Assembly (NCBI GenBank): GCA_947095585.1
Contig: OX352763.1
Location: 36,630,010 to 36,694,009, forward strand
From: Nephrocerus scutellatus
Taxonomy: Eukaryota; Arthropoda; Insecta; Diptera; Pipunculidae
DNA: 64,000 nt
Direction of reading: 5' to 3'
The position numbers and the translations under genes were made by a program. Shown piece after piece: positions 45,655 through 55,802 of this stretch; the stretch's first letter is position 1; each line of letters begins with the position of its first letter. Under the pieces are notes generated by a model. The model saw only the letters and a program-made list of their open reading frames with translations, was not told where the DNA came from and ran no database searches.

Positions 45655-45960
45655 TCGACTACTTTGCGGTCCCTTTTAACCACCTTCCACACGACCTAGA
45701 AAACTGAAATTGTGAGCGTTTAAGTCCAAAATAGCATTTTTTATATTCCGCATATGATGTATGACGCATGTCGCGAGTGGCGCGTGTGATGGGTTGAAAT
45801 TTATTTGTTTCGCCTTATTTGAGGTCCTATTTAACCAACTTCTACATAACCTAGAGAGCTGAAATTTTTTAAGTGTCTAAGTCAAACACAGCATTTTTAT
45901 ATTCAGAGCATGACGCGTGTCGCGTGTGTCGCGTGTGATGGCTTGAATTTTTTAAATCTC
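45655..45960 (+). repeat. Two imperfect direct repeats of ~165 bp
   Basis: Each unit reads 'ttaaccaccttccacacgacctaga...ctgaaat', then 'aagtccaaaatagcatttttta', then a 'gacgcatgtcgcg..gtggcgcgtgtgatgg' tract. The second unit (about 45825-45945) is diverged. The GCG tract resembles 38925-38996. Probably internal repeats of a non-autonomous element lying between S fragments. Confidence 0.6.
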
Positions 45961-46227
45961 TTCAGCCTGTGCGGCTCATGCTAATGTAGTAGTTCATTAA
46001 TAAGGGGGTTAGAATGACAGTTACGTTTTAAGGTATACTTCAGTTTTTGAATGTTGATGAATGTCGATCTAGATTAGAAGAGCTTGCTGAGCTCCAGAGC
46101 TGTATGCCATGTGTCCATATTGGCTACATGATTGCTTTATTGATAAGGAATTTTTTATCTAGACGGACTGTAGAGTGTTGGTTGAGTATGGCTTGATTGC
46201 GTGTATACTCAATGTGTTGTCTCAATG

Positions 46228-46414
46228 GTATCAATGTGTATCACTGATGGACAAAACTTTTTTAAGTTTGTTGGAGTGATCGGGCCCTGAGATCCGTGTG
46301 GTGTCCATGTAAATTTTATAAAAATAAGCCCGATTTTCTTCAAATTTTAACACATACCCATCTCCTATTAGAGAATTTACATGAACATTTTTAATTTTTA
46401 TGGGTTGTTTTTTT
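46228..46414 (+). mobile_element. S element 5, 3' half
   Basis: It starts inside a unit ('gtgtatcactgatggacaaaact...gtgatcgggccctgag') and ends 'cctattagagaatttacatga...atgggttgttttttt'. The 5' end is missing. Confidence 0.7.
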
Positions 46415-47399
46415 ATAATAGCTCAGCAATTCATTTGTATGTTAGACAAATCATCATCACTGCAACATTACACAAAGTTCTGCCAAGACATTTTAGACAG
46501 TCCATGTTGCTTCGTCAAAAAATCTTTATAAAAAAATTAAGCTTTACTTAAGTTTAAGCCTTCAAACTCTTAATAAACTTTATCTGCCCAGCAACATAAG
46601 GTTCCTCCAAATTGTAATCAAATGCCAAAAATTAATTGAAATTGAAAACAAAATTAATTGAGATTTCAGAATAGATTACCAGCAAAAAAAAAGTATGAAC
46701 AATCGAAATTTAATTAGAAGCTTACAAATTATCAGTCAAAATATACAACTGATAGCGATTAGAACAATACGTTCAACATACCACACACACCCTAATAAAT
46801 ACCTTTGGTCAAAGTGATTCACAAATTCAATTAATTATCTATTTATTAAAAATATTTGTCAGAGATTGATAGCATGTACTAACAAAAAAAATCTGATAAT
46901 ATTTTTACCTATACAGGGTTATTCGATTGCGGTATTACAACGCTTAAAAAAGCTAGTAAAAATATGTTTTTTAGAAGGAACTCTGTGTTTGGCGACGTTT
47001 CCTTTGAAATACCTGCGTAATATACAAGCCGCGACCCAAGGTGGTGTATATGCCCCTATCCTTATCTTATCTTCCGTGATCTCCTGAGCCATCATAGCCT
47101 TGTGATAAAAACTCATCACCTAACCGACGTAAAATAATTTATTTTCTTTTTATTTTACTCTGCATTGGCCAGGAAATAGGAATCTGGGATTGCCAGTCAG
47201 ATGGGCGGAAGATGTTCTATCTCAAGCCTATTTACGAGTATGGTTCTGCCAGTTCTCAGAGGCAGCAAGCTACTGGCTACGAGTGATGACTTACTAATAA
47301 GGGAGTCATCATCGGAGTGCGATATGTTTGACTTTTTTGAAGAAGAATGACGCAGATTTGAATTCAACGGTCATCTGAACAACATCTATAGCATTAATA
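46415..47399. other. Spacer, possible decayed repeat at its right end
   Basis: AT-rich to about 46900. 46910-47300 is less AT-rich and may be the 5' part of the following LINE, but I see no diagnostic motif. Confidence 0.35.
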
Positions 47400-48885
47400 G
47401 CTTCTGAGGTGTCCCCACGTGGAGTCCTATCAGCCATTTTGTTGTGCTTTGGAGGTAACTGGTCAATATTAGACAAATTAGCGGCTATAAGCCGCAAGTG
47501 GCGATCATCGTTGCTGGACGTTAGAACATCGAAGAGCAGCAGTGTGCGATTGAAGTTCGCGGCCCATTCATCCACACGAAGCCAAACAACGAGAAAGACA
47601 GCTGTAGCAGCACTGAAAGACCCAGATGTGAAACTGCAATATGTATCCCGCATACAGCAGTCTCTCTTTCTGAGATACAGCCCCAAGCCCTAGAGTCTAA
47701 ATGGGACAAAACAGTCCAGGCACGTCCATCAACCCACATATGCACCCTAATATGCTACTTACTACGCCCAAACCGTTCTTGTACTGATCAAATTAACACC
47801 CTGCGAATAATCATTGAACAGTCAGTCCTCTGTGTATGGTTTTTGTAGATTTTAAACGCGCTTTTGATAGCGTGGGCCAAAACATGATGTGGCAGATTTT
47901 GTCTAGCTATGGTGTTCCGGAAAAACTCATTAACATCATTAAGGAGCTGTACTTTACGCGACTTAACATGCCGCGTCATTCATAACAGTCATCTTGGCTC
48001 ACCTTTCAACATCTACTCGGGAGCCAAGGTAGGTTGCACCCTCTCACCATTGCTGTTCACAATTGTCATCGACTGGGTGATGAAAATAGTAACCCGTACT
48101 CCATCGGGTTTGCCATGGAATACCGCCTAGAAGACCTGGACTATGCCGATGATATCTGTCTCCTATCACAATCGCTAGCGAAAATTAAACTCAGTAGAAC
48201 TCCCCGCTAACAAAGTAGGTTTAAAAATTAACGTCTCAAAAACAAAACTACTTCGCGTTAACGCTAGTGGAACATGTGATCTCTCGATTGACGACATCAG
48301 ATAGAGGAATTCGATAAGTTTTGTTATTTGTGCAGCTGGATGTCGAAAAATGGTGGTGCTGACTTGAATGTCTTCTCTCGTGTCAACAAAGCGCGACACT
48401 CCTATAGTATGCTAAATAATATCTGGAACTCCTCGAAAATTTCCCGAAATCTGAAGCTAACGATCATCAGATCTAACGTTCTCTCAGTACTCTTGTATGG
48501 CTGCGAAACGTGGAAAGTCACAGAGTCAATTGCGACGCGCCTCCAAGTCTTCATCAGCTAGTGCTTATATATAGTGCTACTGAGAATAAGATGGCCGGAC
48601 ATTATCACCAATCAAGACTTGTGGAGAGTAACGAGCTGGATTGGCCACACTTTGAGAAAGCCAGCGGACGACATTACGAAACTAGCGCTCGACAGGCATC
48701 CAGAAGGAAGCCGCCGAGTTGGCCATCCTAGCAAGACATGGAAAAGGACAATAGAAGAGGAAGCAAGATCCCAGGCGACAGAGTGGCGTCTCTTGAAACA
48801 TCAGGCGATAAATCGAGTTCGTTGGCGGGCGTTTGTAGAAGCCCTATGCTCCCCCGCGGAGTAAAGGAAAGAAAGAAGACAAACA
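47400..48885 (+). mobile_element. LINE-H: linker, RT and C-terminal region
   Basis: The linker is open at 47409-47693 ('KFAAHSSTRSQTTRKT', 'ALKDPDVKLQYVSRIQ'). The RT palm is near 47835-48000 ('VDFKRAFDSVGQNMMWQIL', 'YGVPEKLINIIKELY'), with the 'GCTLSPLLFTIVIDWVM' box at 48030-48080 and a decayed YADD ('YADDI') near 48140. The C-terminal region is open at 48328-48561 and 48574-48864 ('GHTLRKPADDITKLALDRHP', 'INRVRWRAFVEALCS'). It ends near 48885 with 'ggaaagaaagaag'. The C-terminal style is shared with LINE-E but from another family. Frameshifts make it inactive. Confidence 0.75.
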
Positions 48886-49309
48886 TATGCGGTTAATGTA
48901 CGTCTTCTTCTAAAGAATAGAAGGAAGTCTGAATAACGGGCGCGATGAGCTCTATCTCTCAATGCTCTCAATACACTGGATCTAGTTATTCAGATAGAAA
49001 TAATGGTGAAATCTATACGTCGACTTCGAAAGAATAAGGTTTGACATGATGGATAAAATAATATGAATGAAAATATTTTCCACAAGGTTTCGGAACAAAT
49101 TCCTTCGCATCCTAATATCTGTTGATAGTAAACTTGTCAACTGCAGGGAGATTTGTAAAAATCAAATTGTTTCTTAGATGAGAATTTTGAAGAGGCATTC
49201 ATAAAATTCGAAATATTTGTTATCTTACAATTAAGTCCCTTATTGAGCTATCTCGAAAAATATATGAAGAGAAGTATGTGGTTACAAGCAAGCTTTAATT
49301 GGTGTATCC
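48886..49309. other. Spacer
   Basis: No feature recognised. Confidence 0.4.
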
Positions 49310-49850
49310 AATATGCCAACTCAAAGATTGCTCTGGAATGTAAGAGAAGACAGAACTTTACTTCGAGGTGGAATTTCGTCACTTATCTTGGTTGAAGGCA
49401 ATAAATCTGCTGATGCACTTGCACGAAGCGGGTTATCCGGAACAAATTCTCGGCTTTGAGTCAAGCAAGCCTAACCATTTGTATTCTAAAATGTATGGAA
49501 ACCAAACAAGAGCACTGTTAGAAATCCATAAACAATTGTAAAATAGATAACAAAAACAAAGCCAAGATTCTTTAAGGAATCTCTAGAAGAAAACGCTCGG
49601 AGCATGTTTGTTTTACTTACAGGGCAGAATTCAAATAGGAGTCATTAAACTGGACTGGACTTAAACTGGTCCCAATATGCAAGTTCTTCCTTAAAGAAGA
49701 AGACACAGCTATATACTTTTTATTTAGATGTTCGGAGAACTTCGAACGACAAAACTAGACCAAACCATTCGCTATCTTAAGGTAACGAAGATACTTTCTT
49801 TGTTTGGGATTGAGTACAATGGACTGACAGTCCAATTGCTCGGGTGTGGC
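49310..49850 (+). mobile_element. LINE fragment: RNase H end and C-terminal zinc tail
   Basis: 'VEGNKSADALARSGLSGTNS' near 49390-49455 is the conserved RNase H segment with the GNxxAD motif. After a break, 'CKFFLKEEDTAIYFLFRC' near 49680-49735 corresponds to the C-terminal CCHC-like tail of RNase H-bearing LINEs, like that at 16.2 kb. The RT is absent. The two parts are in different frames, so it is a relic. Confidence 0.55.
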
Positions 49851-49925
49851 GTAGCTACGCCTACCTGCCACAACTTAACAGTTTCACAAAACTCTTCAAG
49901 AACATTATAAACATTTACAAGTGGT

Positions 49926-50030
49926 ATGGGCGCCATGATTCAGTGCATAGCTGCATGGCTGCTGAACAGAAGGTTCGTGGTTCGAATCCCAGTAACACCA
50001 AAAGTATTTTTCACGGTGTCTGTTAAGTGT
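49926..50030 (+). repeat. SINE head (3'-truncated)
   Basis: 'gggcgccatgattcagtgcatagctgc' (A-box region diverged), a perfect B box GGTTCGAATCC at 49979-49989, then 'cagtaacaccaaaagtatttttcacggtg', matching the 24.3 kb SINE. It breaks off at about 50030, next to S element 6. Confidence 0.75.
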
Positions 50031-50044
50031 ATGTGTATGTTAAG

Positions 50045-50450
50045 AAAACAACCTATAAAATTTAAATATTTCATGTAAATTCTCTAATCGCAGATTAGAA
50101 TTGGGTTAGTTTTAAAAAAAAATAATATGGGAACCTTCTGGCCCTAGGGCCCGAGCACTTCCAAATTTTTACAAAAAGTGTTGTCATTAATGATAATATG
50201 TGTACAACATTTGAATAAGATCGGGTACATTTTTTGAAAAATGTATATGGGAGCCCCCCGACTCCGGGGTCTGATCGCTTCAAAATTTTAATTGAAAGTG
50301 TTGTTATCGAAGGTACACATGTGTGCAGATTTTGAATGAAATCAGTCGTTATAAAGTGGGTAAAAAATTTATCACAAAATTCCACCAACCAGTCAGCCAC
50401 CGACAGACAGACAGACAGATGCAAACCCGAAGTTAATATAGAGAATTTAA
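50045..50450 (-). mobile_element. S element 6, reverse
   Basis: The reverse complement starts AAATTCTCTATATTAACTTC at 50450, has an 'nCTGT'-type tetranucleotide run (complement of 'acagacagacagacag', 50403-50418), two GC-rich units, and ends 'tagagaatttacatga' near 50085, then the degraded terminal block to 50045. It lies about 200 bp downstream of the mucin gene's stop codon. Confidence 0.75.
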
Positions 50451-50600
50451 AAAACCCATCAATTCAGTCAAAAAGAAGAAATTTTATTCTTAAACAATTT
50501 ATTTAAATATATATATGAAGATATTATTATCCAGAATAACTAATAAAAGATACCGAAAAAAATTGATGGTGTCTAGTGAGGATTCTAATGAAGCTTTGAA

Positions 50601-50606
50601 TTTATT
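50601..50606 (-). terminator. Poly(A) signal of the mucin-like gene
   Basis: TTTATT on the plus strand is AATAAA on the minus strand, 50 bases after the TGA stop at 50656. It gives a short 3' UTR. No other AATAAA lies between it and the stop. Confidence 0.65.
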
Positions 50607-50655
50607 TCATAATATTCCACGTCAGAGACATCATCTTTGGACCCCCTTTAAGCGT

Positions 50656-52389
50656 TCACGAGTCACATTTATAATTAACATCGCAGAATTGTTTGTCACG
50701 ATTAAAGTTAAGCCCGATTGGGCATTGAAGGATAATTGGTTCATTATCATATTCATCAAGGCACATACAGTAACGTGTGCAGCTATTGTTGATTGGATAA
50801 AATCCTTCGTCAGGACACACACACTCAGAATCATCTTCTGTAGTTAATGCAGTGTGATTGGAAGTCGTTACTTTAGTTGGTTCAGAGGTGGTAACTTCAG
50901 AAGCACTTTCGGTAGTAGATTCAACTGGTTCATCGGGAGTAACTGTAGTTGATTCATCGGTGGTGACTTCAGGTTCAATAGTTGTAGTTTCAGTTTGATC
51001 ATCAGTGGTGACTTTAGTGTGTTCATCTGTAGTAACTTTAGTTGGTTCATCTGTGGTAACTTCACTTGGTTCATCAGTTGAAGCATCAGTTGATTCATCT
51101 GTGGTAGCATCATTTGGTTCATCAGTGCTGACTTCATTTGGTTTACCGGAGGGAACTTTAGTTGGTTCAACCGTTGTAACTTCAATTGGTTCATCGGTGG
51201 TAACTTCTGTTGGTTCATCAGTGGTGACTTTAGTGTGTTCATCTGTAGTAACTTTAGTTGGTTCATTTGTAGTAACTTTAGTTGGTTCATCAGTTGTATC
51301 ATCAGTTGATTCATCGGTGGTAGCATCATTTGGTTCATCTGTGGTAACTTCTGTTGGTTCATCAGTGGTGATTTTAGTGGGTTCATTTGTGGTAACTTTA
51401 GTTGGTTCATCTGTGGTAACTTCAGTTGGTTCATCAGTTGTAGCATCAGTTAATTCATCCGTGGTAGATTCATTTGGTTCATCAGTGGTGGCTTTATTTG
51501 GTTCATCAGTGGTGTCTTTATTTGGTTCATCAGAGGGAACTTCAGTTGGTTCATCGGTGGTAGCTTCTGTTGGTTCAACAGTGGTGATTTTATTTGGTTC
51601 ATCTGTGGTAATTTCAGTTGGTTCATTAGTTGTAGCATCAGTTGATTCATCCGTGGTAGCTTCACTTGGTTCATCAGTAGTGTCTTTATTTGGTTCGTCA
51701 GTGGTGGCTTTATTTGGTTCATCGGAGGGAACTTCAGTTGGTTCAACCTTTGTAACTTCAATTGGTTCATTGGTGGTAACTTCTGTTGGCTTAACAGTGG
51801 TGACGTTATTTGGTTCGTCTGTGGTAACTTCAGTTGGTTCATCAGTTGTAGCATCAGTTGATTCATCCGTGTTAGCTTCACTTGGTTCAACAGATGTAGC
51901 ATCAGTTGATTCATCGGTGGTAGCATCATTTGGTCCATCAGTAGTGGCTTTATTTGTTTCATCGGTGGTAACTTCTGTTGGTTCATGAGTGGTGACTTTA
52001 TTTGGTTCATCTGTGGTAGTTTCTGTTGGTTCAACAGTTGCAGCTTCAGTTGATTCATCTGTGATAACTTCAGAGGTAACTTCAGCAGTAACTTCAGCAT
52101 TATCATGAGTTGAATCTGTTGTTATCGTTGAGCTTTCATCTCTAGCAAAGGTACCGCCAGCTATCGGGACACATTTTTTTCCAACGGAACTAAACACTTG
52201 TCCATTCGTACATTTCACCTTACTCATTGTATATTCACCATTTTCATTTCGAAAGCACTTATAAAACTCGCTGATGTTATCCAAAACTGGGAAAACTCCT
52301 TGCTTACTGCATGATATGTCACTAAAAGCTCTCGCATCCGCACTTATGAAAGTTCCAGCCAAAATTGCGATAAAAACAAATTTAAACAT
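50656..52389 (-). CDS. Secreted mucin-like peritrophin-type protein, single exon, 577 aa
   Basis: This is the one convincing host gene. Residues 1-19 (MFKFVFIAILAGTFISADA) form a signal peptide. Cys27, 44, 59 and 72 make a short cysteine-rich module resembling a chitin-binding type 2 domain with fewer cysteines. Residues ~95-510 are a long array of 8-residue units (Thr-Thr-Asp-Glu-Pro-Thr/Asn-Glu/Lys-Val/Ala; 24-bp period), rich in Thr and acidic residues and suited to O-glycosylation. The last 56 residues hold eight cysteines, beginning ECVCPDEGFYPINNSC, consistent with a C-terminal type 2 chitin-binding (peritrophin-A-like) domain. Proteins of this build line the gut peritrophic matrix or other chitinous surfaces; chitin binding is inferred. 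The start Met fits the signal peptide and the promoter 62 bases upstream. No intron is needed. Other possibilities are a salivary, glue or eggshell mucin. Confidence 0.88.
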   Translation of the reverse strand: MFKFVFIAILAGTFISADARAFSDISCSKQGVFPVLDNISEFYKCFRNENGEYTMSKVKCTNGQVFSSVGKKCVPIAGGTFARDESSTITTDSTHDNAEVTAEVTSEVITDESTEAATVEPTETTTDEPNKVTTHEPTEVTTDETNKATTDGPNDATTDESTDATSVEPSEANTDESTDATTDEPTEVTTDEPNNVTTVKPTEVTTNEPIEVTKVEPTEVPSDEPNKATTDEPNKDTTDEPSEATTDESTDATTNEPTEITTDEPNKITTVEPTEATTDEPTEVPSDEPNKDTTDEPNKATTDEPNESTTDELTDATTDEPTEVTTDEPTKVTTNEPTKITTDEPTEVTTDEPNDATTDESTDDTTDEPTKVTTNEPTKVTTDEHTKVTTDEPTEVTTDEPIEVTTVEPTKVPSGKPNEVSTDEPNDATTDESTDASTDEPSEVTTDEPTKVTTDEHTKVTTDDQTETTTIEPEVTTDESTTVTPDEPVESTTESASEVTTSEPTKVTTSNHTALTTEDDSECVCPDEGFYPINNSCTRYCMCLDEYDNEPIILQCPIGLNFNRDKQFCDVNYKCDS

Positions 52390-52448
52390 ATTGTTGTTAA
52401 TTTAATCGTACTTCCAGTCGACTCTAACCTTACTACGGTGGTTAATAA

Positions 52449-52483
52449 ACTGAAAACTCAATCAATCAAACGACCCTTTTATA
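52449..52483 (-). promoter_or_regulatory. Core promoter of the mucin-like gene: TATA box and TCAGT initiator
   Basis: On the minus strand TATAAAAGG begins at 52483 and TTTTCAGT ends at 52449, with the initiator A at 52451, 32 bases downstream of the first T of the TATA box. TCAGT is the arthropod initiator consensus and the spacing is the usual one. It predicts a 5' UTR of about 61 bases before the ATG at 52389. Strong TATA promoters fit a tissue-specific, highly expressed secreted product. Confidence 0.8.
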
Positions 52484-53069
52484 AAATATCAATACTGATA
52501 AGTACACCGTTGGCTTATACAATATATATATATGTATATTATTATTTTTTTTGTGTAAAGAACCACAATAACAACAAGGCTTACTTAGTTTTAACAATTA
52601 TTAATTTCACGGAATCAAGGTCTATAGCATGTGTCGCTTATCATAATCAATACATCCGCACAGCAGTTGTAGTTTGTATTTTTTTTTTTAATTTTTCCGG
52701 CTATTTTGATAGAAATCATAACGAGATACGAAAATATATGAACTTATATTTATCTTGACAGAAATTCAATTATCGTATTTACGAAGAACCACTCAAATGA
52801 ATTGTTCTTGGACTGTATGCGAGACAGGTAAATCGCCACTAAGTCATGTAAGAACATACAAACATTTTTTAGACGATGATATAATTGGCAGAAGTCTAAG
52901 GTCTGTATAAGACGCTTTCAGTGGATACCACTAAATCTAAGGTATACATCGATAAGAGCAATACAAATTACATGGTAGTTTTTTGTGAAGATAAAATATA
53001 ACTTATAACACTTATCGTAGTCGTTGCATTAAATGTGCAATCAAAAATTAGCGCGAGGGTTCTTAAATA
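52484..53069. other. Upstream region of the mucin-like gene
   Basis: AT-rich with a TA-rich run near 52520-52540. It is the likely place of enhancers, but no binding site can be claimed from sequence alone. Confidence 0.4.
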
Positions 53070-53280
53070 CACTCATCCCTCGATTTACACGTTAGTTACG
53101 TTCCTGGAAAACTCGTGCAAAACGAAACCCAGAATAAAATATAAGGATATGTTCAATTAATATGTAAATCGTGTAAATCGATATAAAGAAGATAAAAAAA
53201 GTTGAGGATATGTTCACTATAACCGTGTAAAATGAGAAAGGGATCAAAGAAAAACAAGGGGATTGGTTCATTATGTTTTA
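53070..53280. repeat. Possible Tigger/pogo-type non-autonomous repeat
   Basis: 'actcatccctcgatttacacg', 'gttacgttcc.ggaaaactcgtgcaaaacgaaacc' and, further on, 'accgtgtaaaatgag' are of the form seen at Tigger-like transposon ends (Cys-less, 'cgatttacacg'/'cgtgtaaa' complementary words). The two outer blocks are partly complementary. A Tigger transposase relic lies 3.4 kb away. Tentative. Confidence 0.35.
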
Positions 53281-53599
53281 GTAACATTTTAATACAGTAA
53301 ATTTGACCGTATAATTTAATTTCTATTTCAATTTATTTTTGAAAACAGCCCTTATAAACGTTAATTAAAAAAATATATATATATATACATCACATTATAT
53401 ATAAATTATTTATAAGCGAATTTTAATGTTCATAACCACTAACTGTGAAGTGGCTGCATATTGCATATCACAGCCCATGCCCAAACAGAGTAATCAGTTT
53501 TTGGTTTCAACTCATAAAATAATTTGAGTTGTTTTAAATTAAATTTGAAAGGAAGAGAAGTGAGCAGCACTAACCAATGCATCGATATGTTATGCTAAG

Positions 53600-54447
53600 A
53601 ATGTCGCTTTGAAACATGCAGGCCAATTATTCGTGATTAAATTTCTTCTTCTCTAATTGATCGAAGAGTTATTCAATTTATAAAAAAATGGAGTATTTTA
53701 AAATACACTTTAAGAGAAATGAAATTGAAGAGGGAAGAATTTCGCTTTGATACATGCAGGCCAATTATTCATCATTAACTTTCTTTTGCATGTTTCTCTC
53801 TCTTCTGTAATTGATCGAAGAGTTATTCTATTTATAAAAAAATTGAGTAATTTTAAAATACACTTTAAGAGAAATGAAATTGAAGAGAGAAGAATTTCGC
53901 TTAGATACATGCAGGCCAATTATACATCATTAAATTTCTTTTGCATGGTTCTCTCTCTTCTGTAATTGATCGAAGAGTTATTCAATTTATAGAAAAATTG
54001 AGTAATTTTAAAATACACTTTAAGAGAAATGAAATTGAAGAGAGAAGAATTTCGCTTTGATACATGCAGGCCAATTATTCATCATTAAATTTCTTTTGCA
54101 TGGTTCTCTCTCTTCTGTAATTGATCGAAGAGTTATTCAATTTATAGAAAAATTGAGTAATTTTAAAATACACTTTAAGAGAAATGAAATTGAAGAGTGA
54201 AGAATTTCGCTTTGATACATGCAGGCCAATTATTCATCATTAAATTTCTTTTGCATGGTTCTCTCTCTTCTGTAATTGATCGAAGAGTTATTCAATTTAT
54301 AAAAAAATTGAGTAATTTTAAAATACACTTTAAGAGAAATGAAATTGAAGAGAGAAGAATTTCGCTTTGATACATGCAGGCCAATTATTCATCATTAAAT
54401 TTCTTTTGCATGGTTCTCTCTCTTCTGTAATTGATCGAAGAGTTATT
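53600..54447 (+). repeat. 155-bp tandem satellite, about six units
   Basis: The word 'acatgcaggccaatta' recurs at 53614, 53752, 53907, 54062, 54217 and 54372, giving a period of exactly 155 bp after a first unit shortened to 138 bp. Units share 'ctctctcttctgtaattgatcgaagagttatt' and 'attttaaaatacactttaagagaaatgaaattgaagag'. Later units differ by only a few bases, so the array was recently homogenised. Confidence 0.93.
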
Positions 54448-54859
54448 TACTCTAGTTACTGTAAACCTGACTAAGGATAAGATAAGCGAAAAGAAAAGGA
54501 AATAGTTGCAAGGAAGCTTGCAGGTTTTCATTGTCATCTGCCTCTTTTTTGTAACTTATGGTAGTTTTGTTTTTCTTCACGTCACGAGAGCACTGTATCG
54601 AGCAGAGCAGAGGACCGATAGAAAATGAACAGAGACTATACTATCACTACGGCGGCGGTAAAGAATTAAGAAGCTTCGCAGCTTGTGCTGAACAAAACAA
54701 TGGCAGGCAGTCGGTATGCACGAAATTGCGGCTATATTTTGAACCGACTTACAGTCTGCTTGTAGGGCGACAATTTGACATTTACATTTTGCTATTTGCA
54801 TCCAATTTTAAGTAGCTGCGTTAACTGCGCAGTCGATTTTTCTTTACTGCATTGGCTGA
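54448..54859. other. Spacer between tandem arrays
   Basis: Not repetitive. The short frames at 54558-54815 on both strands have no recognised motif. Confidence 0.4.
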
Positions 54860-55245
54860 AAAATTGCTTGAGAAATTGCTTAGTTCCCGAAATTCCATAT
54901 TCATAATGATCATATTCCAGAATTCCCATAGGAAGAAGTCTTATAGCCGCATATTAGTCCTGCATTCCGAGTTTCATACGAATCCCTTGAGAAATGGCTT
55001 GGTTCCAAAAATCCCAGACCCTATTGGCCAGATCCCAGAATTTCCATAGGAACAAGTCTTATAGTCACATATTAGTCCTACATTCCGAGTTTCATACGAA
55101 TCCCTTGAGAAATGGCTTGGTTCCAAAAATCCCAGACCCTATTGGCCAGATCCCAGAATTTCCATAGGAACAAGTCTTATAGTCACATATTAGTCCTACA
55201 TTCCGAATTTCATGCGAATCTCTTGGGAAATGGCTTAGTTCCCAA
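54860..55245 (+). repeat. 118-bp tandem repeat, about three units
   Basis: 'cattccgagtttcatacgaatc' starts at positions giving spacing of 118 bp twice (54969, 55087, 55205). Units contain 'gaatttccataggaacaagtcttatag' and 'gagaaatggcttggttcc'. Confidence 0.88.
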
Positions 55246-55261
55246 AGTACTGACATTTAAA

Positions 55262-55607
55262 AGTGGCTCACTTAACAGTGGGACATTCTGTTGATTACAA
55301 CACTGGGACATTTAACAGTGTCTCACAACAGTGGGACATTCTATTGATCACAACAGTGGGACATTCTGTTGATCACAACAGTGGGACATTTAACAGTGTC
55401 TCACAACAGTGGGACATTCTGTTGATCACAACAGTGGGACATTTAACAGTGTCTCACAACAGTGGGACATTCTGTTGATCACAACAGTGGGACATTTAAC
55501 AGTGTCTCACAACAGTGGGACATTCTGTTGATCACAACAGTGGGACATTTAACAGTGTCTCATAACAGTGGGACATTCTGTTGATTACAACAGTGGGACA
55601 TTTAACA
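55262..55607 (+). repeat. 53-bp minisatellite
   Basis: 'aacagtgtctcacaacagtg' recurs at 55314, 55392, 55445, 55498 and 55551: period 53 bp with one 78-bp unit. Each unit itself contains two or three 'aacagtgggacatt' words joined by 'ctgttgatcac', so it is a higher-order form of a ~25-bp motif. Confidence 0.93.
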
Positions 55608-55717
55608 TTTTACTTTTTGAACATGCACCCCCATATACCTTGTAGTGAGACGTTGTCACGTCAAAACAATTAAAAATATAAGAACAAATTAACAATGTTC
55701 CTTTCAATAGAAATAAT

Positions 55718-55771
55718 AAAAAAAACCCCATAAAAATTAAAATTTGTCTTGTAAATTCTCTAATCGGGGAT

Positions 55772-55802
<31 letters not shown>

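Noticed and set aside
47309..47745. Minus-strand frames of 125 and 74 codons
   Set aside because: They lie opposite the plus-strand LINE-H linker, whose motif order continues into RT downstream.
51005..51988. 327-codon plus-strand open frame rich in Val and Ser
   Set aside because: It is the antisense of the 24-bp repeat in the mucin-like gene and stays open only because the period is a multiple of three; the minus frame has the signal peptide, cysteine ends and promoter.
50868..52106. Two Leu/Met/Asn-rich minus-strand frames (192 and 218 codons)
   Set aside because: Alternate-frame readings of the same repeat, without their own start context or domain.
55262..55607. CRISPR-like array
   Set aside because: Eukaryotic context, no unique spacers (the whole 53-bp period is repeated), no cas genes.
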